Below are positions 37,002-48,289 of a DNA stretch of 64,000 nt, piece by piece; the stretch's first letter is position 1, and each line of letters begins with the position of its first letter. Under the pieces are notes generated by a model. That model worked only from the letters and a program-made list of their open reading frames with translations. It was not told where the DNA came from and did not search any database. The stretch is from Persicaria tinctoria (lineage: Eukaryota > Streptophyta > Magnoliopsida > Caryophyllales > Polygonaceae): positions 2,232,001 through 2,296,000 of the forward strand of contig JBANSL010000005.1 of the NCBI GenBank assembly GCA_037127255.1, given 5' to 3'. The position numbers and the translations under genes were made by a program.

Positions 37002-38690
37002 AAAATGTTCAAAGCAACTAAACTACAATTTGATCCTCTAGAGTGACATTAACACCACAAAATAGTAAACTAGTTAAAATTTTAGTGAAGCACGAATTTC
37101 ACAAGATTATTTTCATAATCCTGATCAGAAATTCTCTTCAGAATTAACCAATATTACATAAAGCCTAGCTGGATTAAAGAGAAAAAATTAGAGATTTAAA
37201 AAAGGATAAGAGCATTGATACTGAAAAATGAGGTGGATGCAGAATTGTGTGCTATAAAATCAGAAACTCAAATCCTAACTCTAAAGGATTCAAATCTCCT
37301 AATCATATTAAACAAACACCCAAAATCTAATAATCAAGTTCATCATAACTTATTAGGCATTCTCCAAGTTCATCATAAATAAATTCATCTCAAAACATTC
37401 TCTAAATTCTCCCTTCAACAATCCATTTCTTTCGTTAATAAACCAGTTTGTGAGGAATTCCTACCAATCAATCAACTGTACAAAAGGCCTTTAGAAAGCA
37501 TTGCAAGTAATATACCCAACCAATTTATTCATTTTCAAATTGATTATTCACCTTAAAAATAATCAAACTAAACAATCTGAGATTGGAGCACATGGAAATA
37601 CAGTTAGAGACCCTTATGTATATATGATATGTTTGAACAATGATGACAAGGAGAAGAAACAAATTTAACAGAAGGAAGGTTTCTATATCCACCAACAGAT
37701 TCAATAAACCTCCAATTTCATAGCGAATTGAGCACTAAAATCTGATTTCATCACCATTCGATTAAGACCAAAAATCTGAGCAGAGGTCCTAGTTTAATAA
37801 ATCTGATTTCATAGTGAAGTGAGATGAACCTCTACAAAAACCCTAAATCGAAATTTCGAATTCGAAATCTATCAATTTCAACCTAAATCCTAAATTTGAC
37901 ATCACAAAAACCCCCAAATGCATCAAATTCAACCAAAACAAGAACACCAAACCCTAGTTATAAGAACACCAAAAATCTAACCTTTCTCGCTGAGGTCGCA
38001 GGAGCAGCCAGCAAGTCCGAGCGCGCAGAGGGTGCAGCAGAAGGTCCGAGCCGAGTCCAGGTCCAAGCCGAGCCAAGGTCCGAGCCGCCGCCGCCGCCGC
38101 TGCCGCTGTATCGCGCCTGGTCTCCTTCCTCGAGCGCTCTCTCTTCGCGTCGCTCTCTCCTCGCTCTCTGTCTGATGCTTCGTTTCGCTACTGCCTTTCT
38201 TTCTTTTCTTTTTCTTTTTTTTTTTGAGCAAACTAACGGAAAACACCAAAAAAAAGTTAAAGTTAACCGAGAAGGGCACGAGGCGAAATGGGTTAAAACC
38301 TCAGGGGTACCACGCGAATTTTGTAAAAAAGTTGTATACCCGGCGAATTTTGCAATACCCCAGGGGTACCTGGCGAAATTTCCGTTAGAAATTTGAAGGC
38401 AAAGAGTGAAATAGTCTCAAAATACACGCTAGAAACTAGCAACTGATAAACTCGTCCTTTTAAACATTGATCACCAATGTGGCTTTTCCCTTCCCTGTCA
38501 CTTTTGGAATTCGATGTGGTGATAAACTCGTCCGTTAATGTGGTGACTACTACTCGAGAGCTACCCAATTACCAATTGCTAGAAGCCTAGAACAGTAGCT
38601 CTTTTTTTCTTAAAAGGCCAACAGCCCAATAAGTAATTACAGTAGGTACTTGAAGTCCAAACCAAACTACTTATATAGTTATTTCTTATA

Positions 38691-38953
38691 CTCCCTCCGA
38701 TCCAAAATATAAGTCGTTTGACTTTTCAACACGTATTTCAAGAAGTCCAAAACTATATAAAATATCAACTTTTTTAAAATTATTTTTTTACAACTTAATA
38801 TTTGTCGGTAATAAGTATTGAATTGTAAAAAAATAATAATAAAAAAGTTAATATATTATATAGTTTTGGACGTTGTAACAACTTAATATAGTTTTTAGCT
38901 CCTTAAAATGCGTGTTAAAAAGTCAAACGACTTACATTTTGGATCGGAGGTAG
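38691..38953. mobile_element. Stowaway-type (Tc1/mariner) MITE
   Basis: It has CTCCCTCCGATCCAAAATAT at the left and the matching inverted ATTTTGGATCGGAGGTAG at the right. TA dinucleotides flank it (38689-38690 and 38954-38955). The 263-bp length is typical. It lies within the hAT-like element. Confidence 0.92.
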
Positions 38954-39238
38954 TATAATTTTATTATGTATTATTATTTTAAATTTTATGTTTTAATGTT
39001 AAGGTATAATATAAATTTATCTTATATATTTTTATTAATTTTAATTAAATATATTAAATATATATAATTTTATATATATGCGGGACGGGACGGGATTTGC
39101 GGGATTCGAACCCTCTGTCCCTCGTCCCGTCCCGCATAATTTTTGCGGGACGGGATTTATTTATTTTTTTCGAAATCCTACCGGGATCGGGACGGGATCG
39201 AGACGGGACGGGATTTGCGGGATTTGTGCCCACCCCTA

Positions 39239-39440
39239 CAAATAACATAATCAAAAGATAGAAAGCAAATAACAGAAGCAAAAGACATAAATAAAAGTAC
39301 AAGTCATCCTACATTGAAAATCACAAACCAAAGAGACAAACGAAACGATCGATCAAAGGGACGATGCACACAGAGAACTCTGGAAACCAACGAACACCTC
39401 AGATTGTGTTCTCAAACGAGCCATCAAATTGTGTTTTTTT
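39239..39440 (-). repeat. LINE-like 3' tail fragment, part 2
   Basis: This is the apparent continuation of 34306-34414 beyond the hAT insertion. On the minus strand it has the CGTTTGTCTCTTTGGTTTGT style of the other tail copies. Assignment is tentative. Confidence 0.3.
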
Positions 39441-40320
39441 TAGAGTAGATCCATTCAATCTAGATATTAGTTTTCATATCATTTTTTAAGAATATATATT
39501 AAAAGACATTTTTTACTAAGCATTAAAAAATATTATCATCCTAGAAAATCTAGATATGCATGCAAAATCTTATCACTCAAATCCAAACATTGAATAGGTC
39601 ATCTTTACTTTTTTTGTCTCAAGTCAATAACTACTCTATCGTAGAGCAAATCTTACAATATCATTTTCTGAAATTTATAATGACCTCTATCGTAGAGCAA
39701 ATCTTACAATATCATTTTATGAAATTTATAATGACTTATAGGGTTCGTATGGAACGGAGTTAATAAACTGACTAAAATTATAAACAGGGTAAAATTTATA
39801 AACGGTTGGTAAAAAGTAGTTAAAAATTTATGAAAAAATATAAACTCCGTATGGGGTGAAAAACAGTTTATTTGTAAAAAGTGTAGTTTCTTTTGTTATT
39901 ATTAGGGGTATTATGGTAATTTCAAATCAAATAAACCACATAAACTCCTAAAAAGCTATCAAAAATAGCTTCTTAAATAAACCCCCAAATAAACTAAAAT
40001 CTCCTAATTAACCCCTCCCCATACAAGGTTAAAATTTTCAACTTTAAATTGCATCCATACACACCCATAAAATGCCCAATTAATCCATTTTTAAATCCAT
40101 CCTAAATCCTACTAATAGAAACTCCGTACATGGATAATGTCAATCTCACAAGCCAAACACTTGAGAAACAGTGTTTGCTTAACTTAATTTTTATATATTT
40201 TAAATAAAGTGAATTTAAATTAAAATATTATATAAATTGTATCAATTTGTATTAACTTCATAATTACCTTATAATTTTAATATAATTAATTTATATATTT
40301 TATAAGGTTGCTTTATTTTG
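39441..40320. other. AT-rich intergenic stretch with short repeats and a MITE candidate
   Basis: A ~52-bp segment (CTCTATCGTAGAGCAAATCT) is directly duplicated at about 39632-39735. Positions 39741-40066 start GGGTTCGTATGGA and end TCCATACACACCC, with ATA on both sides. This fits a Harbinger-like MITE with a 3-bp duplication, but the TIR is imperfect. No gene is seen. Confidence 0.5.
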
Positions 40321-41100
40321 AATATCTTGTAAGTTTTACCCCTCCTCCGTGAGTCGTAAATCTCCTTCGGGCGCCCCAAAATCTCCTCAAGGAGCCACCG
40401 ACCCGTCTTCTCGGCTTCGGCCACCACCAATTCGATTTCGGTCGCTGCTACTTCGGGGTAGCTCTCATAGTGACCTCCGACTATCGTCTTCGGCGTGTAG
40501 TTCCGGTAGCTTTCGTTTGTCTCAAACGCGGCCCTCAATCATCCTCTTCCCCACCTCCTTGAATCTTCTTGCGATTCGGGGCCTTGGATCCCCTCTATTC
40601 ACACACCTCTCCGTCGACTCGCCGTTGTTGGCTTGTGACGGTGGATCCGCGTCCTCCTGGTGCTCTGAATTTGGGCGTTGCATCAGGACTACTCTAACGT
40701 GCTTAGGGCGCCGGGAATCGTATTCAGTTTGGGCTCGGCGTTCCCCCGCTATCATAACCAATCTTATAGGCAAAAAGCTCTAATTCGTTGGGGCTCTAGT
40801 AGATTCGAGATCTAGGATCTCCATTCCATTATCGATCGTATCCAATTTGTACAGTTGGCCTCCGATTTTCAAATCTGGGTCGGTCGATCTGAAATCCCTA
40901 CGGTTCTCCGTTCCCTACCCTTGGGTTGGGGGTAGGGGTTGTGGTTGTCCGGTCGGTTTCTTGCAGCCCTCGGTCAACCGCTCCGATTGACAGTGGCGGC
41001 GCTGGCGCTGTGGCAAGGCTTCTCGTCGGCGGTGGTCTAGTTGCCTGCCTCCAGTGCGAAAACCTTGGCGTTGGTGCTTGGGGGCCACGCTTAACTAATT
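40321..41100 (+). other. GC-rich segment of uncertain origin
   Basis: A 144-codon open frame (40349-40783) has no recognisable domain and a composition expected from GC-rich text. TTGGGTTGGGGGTAGGGGTT and GGCGGCGCTGGCGCTGTGGCAAGGC strings resemble retroelement untranslated leaders. I do not call a gene. Confidence 0.35.
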
Positions 41101-41454
41101 AATTTTTTTTATATATAAATACATTTTTTATATATCGATCAACTTTGCTTTAGACCTTACTTTTATGTGCGCCTTGGGGCCAAAGTCTGCAATGGATCTT
41201 CTTCAATACAAACCGGTCTAATCTTCTTTAGGCCAAGGTTTTTTACACGGTTTTCTCTTTTATTTATATATATAGATATATTTTTATCTTCTTATATATA
41301 TAAATAATAAGAATCCCATAATAATTATGTAAATCCCGAAAGGGTTGACAGAATTTTCGAAAGGATTTGATAAAATTCCAAAAGGGTTGACTCAAAATCC
41401 CGAAAGGGTATGCGAAATAATTTGTTATTAGTAGTTTAAATAATTTCTTTTCGG

Positions 41455-41970
41455 ACTTCTTGTGTGGTCGGGAGTTTGCACACATTTTTCGTCGGGTGGC
41501 TAGTTCTTCCCTCTTTGGCCTGTATTTGTTCCCTCTTTTGGCGCCGGGTCGCTGCTTTGGCGTGGTTGCGTTTAGTTCCGAGTTGGGTTGCAGTATCGGG
41601 CTTCCTGTATGATCGAGAGGATCGTGGTTGTGTTCGTGGTCTTAAAAGATCCCTCATCTAGGTGGGGGCAACGTCGGTGATCCGTACTTCCTCATGTTTC
41701 ACCCTTTCCGGGGTGGGTTACTGTTCTCCGCCTTCTCGGCGTCGAGACGCCGTGTGAGTCTACGCGCTCTCCCGGGTTCTCGGCATTCGTGGCTCGCCTT
41801 GGATCTCCCTCGACTCCTCCGTTTGCTGATGGCTTTTATAGGTTCTTAGGGTTGTTTCTTTCATCTGTGTTTTTTGTGTGTCTATTATGTTGTATGTTGA
41901 CGGGTGGTTCGTCGGCCTATCGAGTTCAGTGAAACTCGAATTCGAATTTTTATCTAATAAAAAAAAAAAA
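41455..41970 (+). repeat. Poly-A retroelement 3' segment
   Basis: This is a GC-moderate segment ending GTGAAACTCGAATTCGAATTT, TCTAATA and a run of 12 A (41959-41970). It resembles a LINE 3' tail without coding sequence. No target duplication was found. Confidence 0.4.
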
Positions 41971-42318
41971 ATTAGGAATCCAAACATACCCCAAATCTCG
42001 TTTAAAAAAAAAAGGCAATTAGGGGAGAAAAATAGGTGAGGAAATGGCGGTGGGAGGGTTTGCAGCAGTCCGTATTCTGGATGGAACATGGAAGATTCCT
42101 CAGTATATTCTCTTCCAAGCTTAGCCTCTTCCCTATTTATCTCCCAAATCACAATCCAGATGGAATCACAGCAAATGTTTCTTCACAAATTCAATTTTTT
42201 ATTTCCGGAAAACAATAATCGGATCAGTTACTCCTCCCGCTATTTAATCCCGCAAATTTTCAATACTAATTCCATACCAAATCAGAGCAGGTTTTTTTGT
42301 TGTCAGCGTTGAAACAAG

Positions 42319-43124
42319 ATGTGCAGTGCTTTCAATTTGATCTCCGAGGCCGAGCAGGAAGCCTTGATCGAGAAGCTTCAGGTCTTCCAGATCCAAGGCA
42401 GGGACAAGCGCGGCCGCCTGATTCTTCGCATCGTCGGCAAATTCTTCCCCGGTACGTTCAATTTCCCCGTTCCAATTACGTTTCTCGAGATTCCGATGTC
42501 CGGTAGTTTGATTTTGAATTCGCGTTCTCTGCATTTCGGAATTCCAGCTCGGTTTGTGAGCGCGGAAGTGGTGAACAAGTATTTGGCGGAGAAGATCTTC
42601 CCGAAGCTCGAGAATCGCCCGTTCGCAGTGCTCTACATCAACACCGGGATCCATGCGCCGGATAACTCCCCCGGCGTCTCCGTTCTCCGGTCGATCTACG
42701 ACGCCATCCCCGCGGCCGTGAAGAACAGCCTGGAAGCCGTCTACTTCGTCCACCCCGGCCTCCAGGCCCGCCTCTTCCTCGCCACCTTCGGCCGCCTCAT
42801 GTTCGGCGGCAGGTAAAATTGAAACTCTCGTTTTCTCCGACGGCGCATGTTAGAAATCAATCAATCAATCAATTGATTGATTGCAATTTGTTCATCTTAA
42901 ACAGGTTTTACGGGAAGGTGAGGTTCGTGACGAGGGTGGATTACCTGTGGGAGCAAGTTCGGAGGAACGAAGTGGACGTCCCAGATTTCGTGTACGAGCA
43001 CGATGAGGATTTGGAGTACCGTCCGATGATGGACTACGGATTGGAGAGCGACCACCCGAGGGTTTACGGTGCACCCTCAGTAGATTCCTCTGTCACCTCC
43101 TACTCGATGAGGTGCATTTCATAG
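42319..43124 (+). CDS. Small divergent CRAL-TRIO (SEC14-like) domain protein
   Basis: Three exons, 42319-42451, 42548-42812 and 42905-43124, join in phase to 205 residues. Nearly the whole protein is one divergent CRAL-TRIO domain: GRDKRGRLILRIVGKFFP, KPFAVLYINTG-like text at residues ~71-80, LRSIYDAIP, VYFVHPGLQARLFLATFGR and FYGKVRFVTRVDYLWEQVRRNE. The tail PDFVYEHDEDLEYRPMMDYG and SMRCIS ending match the plant family of about 200 residues (Arabidopsis At4g35750, from memory). CRAL-TRIO domains carry lipids in a pocket; the ligand of this family is not known to me. There is no N-terminal CRAL-TRIO helix module, as usual for the family. The ATG follows a probable leader-intron acceptor, TTGTTGTCAG. 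Confidence 0.93.
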
Positions 43125-43139
43125 TCGATGGGGTTAAAA

Positions 43140-44237
43140 TGTTAAATCCAGCTCTTTTTTTTTTTTTGGTAAATAGAGGCATGCAAATGCAAGGGAAAGT
43201 GGCAGGAAAAAAGAAGAAGAGGAAAGTAAGGTTTTTTTTTATCTTTACCTTGGAAATTGGAATGGTTGACGCAGTGTTTGGAGTTTTGTAAATAAGTTCT
43301 TATGAGAAAGGTTATGACTTATGAGTAATATTGAGAAAATTCAAGCAACAATTATGGTTCATAATTTCATATTATTTGAAAGACAGTCCAAATTGTGAAA
43401 TATTTTTCCTAAAACCCAATTTAAATATTTTTAAATTATATTTTTATTTTCCAAATAAAGTTTGCCATATGCCCATAGGGCACACTGTAAACCTAGTTGA
43501 GGAAATGTTTTGGTTGATACTATAGAGTATATTACCCAATCGATTTTAAAATTGGGAAGAAATTTTGTTGTACAATTGGTCCTAGTAAGGCTCCTAATCG
43601 ATATGGCCGGTGAACTTTGTAGCTATCGAGCCAAATTGCAGTGAAGTGTTATTTTTAGTAGCTTAAGTTCGGTTCGAAAAAAAACTCAGCTCAAACTCGC
43701 TCATTTGCTAAACGAATTGAATATGGATTATATATTAAAATTCGATTCAAATTAAAGTTTGATTTGACTCCAACTCAATTATTGTAGAATTCATATATAT
43801 AATTTTAGATTTCTCTCACCTACTTTATTACAACACCGTAAAAACGAAGCCCAAAAACATAACAAAAGAGCAATGATCCCATTGGAAAAAAACATAACAA
43901 AAGAGCAATGATCCCATTGGAAATATGCTCAAAGATCCTATAACAGAAGAACCAATACGATCCGCGTCGAATTTCAACTAGCTTCATAATTTCGATTAAA
44001 AATATGATAATCAACAATATCATTTAGAAGAGTTAACCAAGCAAGGTAAACTTGAAGATACTATACAATATAAAACGGGCAATAATATATTAATCCCTAT
44101 GAGTATTGCAATTCATAGAGTTAACCAAAAGTTAAAGCTTATGATATATTGGTGAAACTGCAGATCGCTATCTCCCTGTGCATTTTTCCCAAATCTTCCA
44201 ACTACAAATATGATTGAGAATTGAATAAAGAACTCAC
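43140..44237. other. AT-rich intergenic stretch
   Basis: I found no gene. A 33-bp unit ACATAACAAAAGAGCAATGA is directly duplicated at about 43857-43922. Text at 43665-43790 (AGCTCAAACTCGCTCATTTG) looks like a decayed hAT MITE of the 13954/57272 family. Later fibrillarin exons would be expected here on the minus strand, but none is recognisable. Confidence 0.55.
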
Positions 44238-46555
44238 GGGGCCAACAAGATCAGAAATGTGTGAAACTGTGCTTCCACGTGCATCTCCGAATCCGAAACA
44301 TAAATATAATACCCGTGAGCCAGTACTGAAGTCCGTTAGGACTCGGGACCGGGGGTCGTGTGCACACGTGCGCCCTTGCGCTAATAGCCTAGCACATAAG
44401 CCGAGCGGGGTTCCATCCTAAAACCAATTGGCTTTAGGTGGGGTTGCCCACTAGGTTATATGCTAAGGCTTTATGTTTCACACTTTCAATGTGGGACATT
44501 TTGTCTCTTCACATTTCATTCTCAACACGCCCCCGCAAGTGCAACTAGGGTCGTCTTTCGCCTCTAGTTGACACTTGGACATCGGGTCTAGCATCTCATT
44601 CTCTTTTTAGCTAGCCCAGGATCGAGAGTCGGGCCGTTTGGCTTTTCCGCTCTGATACCATACTGAAGTCCGTTGGGACTCGGGATCGGGGATCGTGTGC
44701 ATACGTGCGTCCTTGCGCTAATAGCCTAGCATATAAGCCGAGCGGGGTTCCATCCTAAAACCAATTGGCATTAGGTGGGGTAATCCACTAGGTTATATAC
44801 TAAGACTTCTTTGTTCAAACTATCGATGTGGGACTCTTTTTGGTCTCTTCACATCTCATTCTCTCAACACGCCCCCGCAAGTGCAACTAGGGTCGTTTTT
44901 CGCCTCTAGTTGTCACTTGGACATCGGGTCTAGCATCTCATTCTCTTTTTAGCTAGCCCAGGATCGAGAGTCGGGCCGTTTGGCTTTTCCGCTCTGATAC
45001 CATACTGAAGTCCGTTGGGACTCGGGATCGGGGATCGTGTGCATACGTGCGTCCTTGCGCTAATAGCCTAGCATATAAGCCGAGCGGGGTTACTGAAGTC
45101 CGTTGGGACTCGGGATCGGGGATCGTGTGCATACGTGCGTCCTTGCGCTAATAGCCTAGCATATAAGCCGAGCGGGGTTCCATCCTAAAACCAATTGGCA
45201 TTAGGTGGGGTAATCCACTAGGTTATATACTAAGACTTCTTTGTTCAAACTATCGATGTGGGACTCTTTTTGGTCTCTTCACATCTCATTCTCTCAACAC
45301 GCCCCCGCAAGTGCAACTAGGGTCGTTTTTCGCCTCTAGTTGTCACTTGGACATCGGGTCTAGCATCTCATTCTCTTTTTAGCTAGCCCAGGATCGAGAG
45401 TCGGGCCGTTTGGCTTTTCCGCTCTGATACCATACTGAAGTCCGTTTAGGACTCGGGATCGGGGGTCGTGTGCACACGTGCGCCCATGCGCATATAGCCT
45501 AGCATATAAGCCGAGGGGGGTTCCATCCTAAAACCAATTGGCATTAGGAGGAGTAACCCACTAGGTTATATACTAAGACTTCTTTGTTCAAACTATCGAT
45601 GTGGGACTCTTTTTGGTCTCTTCACATCTCATTCTCTCAACAGCCAGGTTTCTAGAAAAAATGAAAAAAAAAAATCAGTAAGGATAGGAAATAAGAGATC
45701 CATTTTAGTAGTTGTCAATAATCATAAACGAGTGATCATACCTACAATCATCCCTATATTGTCACCTCCGCAAAGAATTGCAACAGCCAACTTTGATAAA
45801 GATGGATTCCATTGTCTATACTCGACTTCGGTTCCATCGCTCTTCTGAAATTACAAGAATAATGAACTAAAAATACTTAGAAGAGTAATGAACTAAAAAT
45901 ATAAGCAAGTGTGTGAACATATATCATTGTTAACAAAATTGATAAACCCTAATTTCTTTTATTACTTTCAATCCAATCCAATGTATTTTAACATTGAGAA
46001 ATCACAAATCAGTACCTGAATAGGCAGAAGAATCTCGCGGTTAAGAGCTTCACCCGGTACCAAATTTCTAGTGTAGAGGGTATTGTTATCACCAACTAAA
46101 AGGGATTCAAGCTTTGGATGTTGAGCGAATTTTACCGAGGAATCTAAACAAAAAAAATAAACCACTTAAAAGATGAATTTGTTTGAAACAACATACATCA
46201 ATCGAATTGAATTAATAAGATAAATATGCAATAATACAGCACAATCAAATTGCGTCACAGTCTGTACATAAATGATCTTAAACCTAATCAAGAATATACA
46301 TTCCGGCAACTGTAATCCAAATAAATACCAAAAAGAAAACAAACATATATGGATTCTGAATTGAGATAGACAAAGCGAAGAAAACAGACTCCTACCTTTA
46401 CCAACAGGTCCAACACAGTCCACCGGATCCGGGTATTTGTTCTTCCTGCGCCGCTGTACTGCTTCCGGCATACCCATATTCCTGATTCCTACTCTTCGGA
46501 TCCCACGCCCCTTTTTCTTTCCCCATCTCTCTCCCTCCACTCTCATCAGTGCCAC
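44238..46555 (-). pseudogene. Fibrillarin-like gene fragment, exon 4 split by a TRIM element
   Basis: Minus-strand exons 46555-46396, 46143-46016, 45844-45746 and 45651-45643 plus 44318-44238 join in phase to 159 codons with no stop. Fibrillarin is the 2'-O-methyltransferase of box C/D snoRNPs. Matches include TRNLVPGEALNREILLPIQ, DGTEVEYRQWNP, SKLAVAILCGGDNI and STVSHISDLVGP. Oddities: there is no glycine/arginine-rich N-terminus, the start is basic and divergent, and the SAM-binding loop after VLYL is longer (CFGFGDARGS in place of GAASGT). The catalytic lysine and C-terminal half are not found downstream. The TRIM insertion lies between the GGC and TCA codons of exon 4. It is best read as a divergent, truncated copy. 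Confidence 0.8.
44324..45642 (-). mobile_element. TRIM retrotransposon in tandem form (four LTRs plus one partial)
   Basis: Read on the minus strand, LTRs of ~205-210 bp start TGTTGAGAGAATGAG and end GACTTCAGTA. They lie at 44324-44527, 44661-44869, 45091-45299 and 45433-45642, with a partial copy at 45003-45090. Between them are 133-bp internal regions. Each carries a primer-binding site TGGTATCAGAGC (initiator tRNA-Met type, e.g. 44660-44649) directly after an LTR and a G-rich tract before the next LTR. A single 5-bp target duplication GCCAG (44319-44323, 45643-45647) encloses the whole array. There is no coding capacity, as expected of TRIMs. Confidence 0.93.
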
Positions 46556-46599
46556 CCGCGGAAACTGATTCGTTGATAATCACGGTGTTGTGATTCTCT

Positions 46600-46889
46600 C
46601 TAATGACCCCTTGTGATTAATCACAGGGCCCACCATGATCGATGTGGCATGAAATGGTTCGATTCGGACTTTTATTAATGCAGTAACAATCTACAGTAAT
46701 TGGTAAAATTGTTTTTTTTTTTTAATTAAGTAAGAGATCAGGCTTGATTCTCGAGAGGTCGACGAATCAGCAGGCGAAAACGGTCTAATTAAGCATACAA
46801 AAAGATAATAAAACGACGCTATGAAACAAGAAGAAATCGTAAAATAGTTTGTTGGACTTCGATGGAACATCTTCTTTCAATTCGGACTT
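46600..46889. other. Upstream region of the fibrillarin-like fragment
   Basis: AT-rich text between the fibrillarin-like start and a copia fragment. TGTGATTCTC and CTTGTGATTAATCACAGGG form a short palindrome near 46608-46626. No gene is seen. Confidence 0.4.
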
Positions 46890-47455
46890 TTATTATTCAC
46901 ATGGCTCACTCCCTCCTACGCTTCCGGTGATGCCGGATGACTCGCAGGTGCGGGCGCAACAAAAAGCTGTGTAAAACTGTGTTTTGATGTAGGCATGGAA
47001 TTTGACAAAGATAGGAAACACTTGGAACTTGAAATGCAACGAGAAGACCCATAAGAAATGAGTGTAATTATCAAGAAACAAGAGGTAGTACTTGTGACCC
47101 TTCTTGTTAGGCACATGAGAGGTCCAAATGTCACTATGAATGATATCAAAAGGACTAAGGGTGGAATTCAAAGACCGTATCAAAAGGACTAAGGGTGGAA
47201 TTCAAAGACCGTTGGAACGGCAGTCGGGCATGTTTGTCTAGTTGGCAGGAAGAGCATAAACTAGAGCGTAGGTCTTTAAGACAGGTGACAAGACTCTGAG
47301 AACGGAAGACATCTAGAACGGCAACACTGGGATTGCCCAAGCGTGCATGCCACAGGCTGGACGGTGATACTGAGAGGGCGATCGGGCACGACTGACTGGA
47401 CGCAGGAGGTGGTGTGATAGGGTAGAGCTCCCCGGTGCTGTTACATCTCATGCGA
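46890..47455 (-). mobile_element. Ty1/copia fragment (GAG-pre-integrase and integrase start)
   Basis: The minus-strand text LWHARLGNPS, SSLCSSCQLDKHARLPF and LSPFDIIHSDIW, then GHKYYLLFLDNYTHFLWV, is the junction of the pre-integrase zinc finger and the integrase core. The expected second histidine of the HHCC finger is Asn in HARLGNPS. A 35-bp piece (ATCAAAAGGACTAAGGGTGG) is directly duplicated at 47149-47216, which breaks the frame. No LTRs were found. Confidence 0.85.
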
Positions 47456-47468
47456 GTAACCCCCGTAG

Positions 47469-48060
47469 TAAGATACCATGGATTTGTCCACGGACGCAGT
47501 GACTATGAAGCATATTTGGATGTTTTAGCAGAGCCCAACCTCCTTCGCAGAGAACATTTGATGGCACGATCGAGAATGCTAGGCCATATAAACTTGGGAT
47601 ATATTTTTTTTTACTGATCGCAGATGTGCCTCCTAGACAGAGGAGTTTCAACGAGGTATCTCTCTCAATAACCTAGGCCAAGAGGTAGAGTTTTTCTAGT
47701 GCTTTAGTGGCGATTTTCACCCAACATGATTGTTGGGATGTTGTGATGGGGCATTTTGTGTACGGTGGAGTGGGTGGTTGTCTGAATGAACCCAACCAAG
47801 CTGGTGGAGTGGGTGGTCGTCAGAATGAACCCAACCAAGCTGGTAGAGAGGGTGGTCGAATGAAGTCAACCAGGCTGCTGGAGAGGTTGGTCGTCTGAGT
47901 GAAGCCAACCAGACTGATTTAAGAGTGTTGGATGATCAGGAGTGGACACAGAGGAATGTTACTTTTTTAATTCGATGGTATATGCCTAAGTGGCTAGACT
48001 TATCATTAGATTTGAAATAACCGCCCCCACTTTTGAGTACGAATATATAAATATTTCATT
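47469..48060 (+). pseudogene. SRA/YDG-like gene copy 1, decayed
   Basis: It is homologous to the intact gene at 50839-51414. It has YHGFVHGRSDYEAYLDVLAEP and LMARSRMLGHIN, then frame breaks after a T-run at 47606. The C-terminal half (GHFVYGGVGG) follows at 47748-47783 with three amplified ~45-bp units containing AATGAACCCAACCAAGCTGG. RVLDDQEWTQ at about 47925 and a last trace TFEYEYI at 48030 close the copy. It abuts the copia fragment directly at its left edge. Confidence 0.8.
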
Positions 48061-48289
48061 TTAATTGATTGTGCAATGAATAAATAAAAACTAACTTTAT
48101 ATTATATATAGATATATAGGAAGATATAAATAGTTTTGAAATTTAAAAAGGTTATCATATATGGAGTAAAATTAAGTTACAATATAAATCATGATCTCTA
48201 TCTATCTATAATATCTGCCTATCGGTTAATTACCAAAAAAAAAAGATAGACATTCCAAAAAAAATTGTCATTAAATTTTAACCCCGATT

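Larger units (their letters stand above)
36212..37092. repeat. Inverted repeat with ~200-bp arms, each containing a tRNA-like unit
   Basis: The left arm (about 36212-36430) and right arm (about 36885-37092) are reverse complements. They share CTAAAATTTTAACTAGTT, GATCCTCTAGAG/CTCTAGAGGATC and the tRNA-like core. Roughly 450 bp separates the arms. Confidence 0.8.
34745..38384. mobile_element. MULE with long TIRs, 3.6 kb, carrying gene fragments (Pack-MULE-like)
   Basis: The ends CGGAAATTTCGCC/GGCGAAATTTCCG are identical to those of the 4715-8018 element. A perfect 9-bp target duplication TTAGAAATT flanks it (34736-34744 and 38385-38393). The TIRs are about 370-400 bp and diverged in their GC-rich inner part. 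Both arms end at GAGAAAG|GT, a possible splice donor. The interior holds exon-like pieces and a pair of inverted tRNA-like units, but no transposase. The insertion lies inside the hAT-like element, so it is the younger of the two. Confidence 0.9.
34415..39238. mobile_element. hAT-like element with GGGACGGGAC subterminal repeats, containing a nested MULE
   Basis: The ends are TATGGGTGGGCA (34415) and TGCCCACCCCTA (39238), which fit hAT-type TIRs. The flanking 8-mers, AAAACAAC and CAAATAAC, match at 6 of 8 bases. Both subterminal regions (34426-34560 and 39080-39226) are packed with GGGACGGGACGGGATTT in both orientations. Without the nested MULE (34745-38384) and Stowaway MITE (38691-38953) the element would be roughly 0.9 kb and has no coding capacity. 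Confidence 0.75.

Noticed and set aside
40349..40783. 144-codon gene
   Set aside because: There is no recognisable domain, no splice context, and a low-complexity Ser/Pro/Arg composition from GC-rich text.
42244..42753. 169-codon minus-strand gene
   Set aside because: It is antisense to the SEC14-like exons 1 and 2; the sense strand carries the conserved protein.
44324..45642. Cassandra-type TRIM with a 5S rRNA promoter in its LTR
   Set aside because: I looked for the 5S gene text in the LTRs and did not see it. This is an ordinary TRIM.
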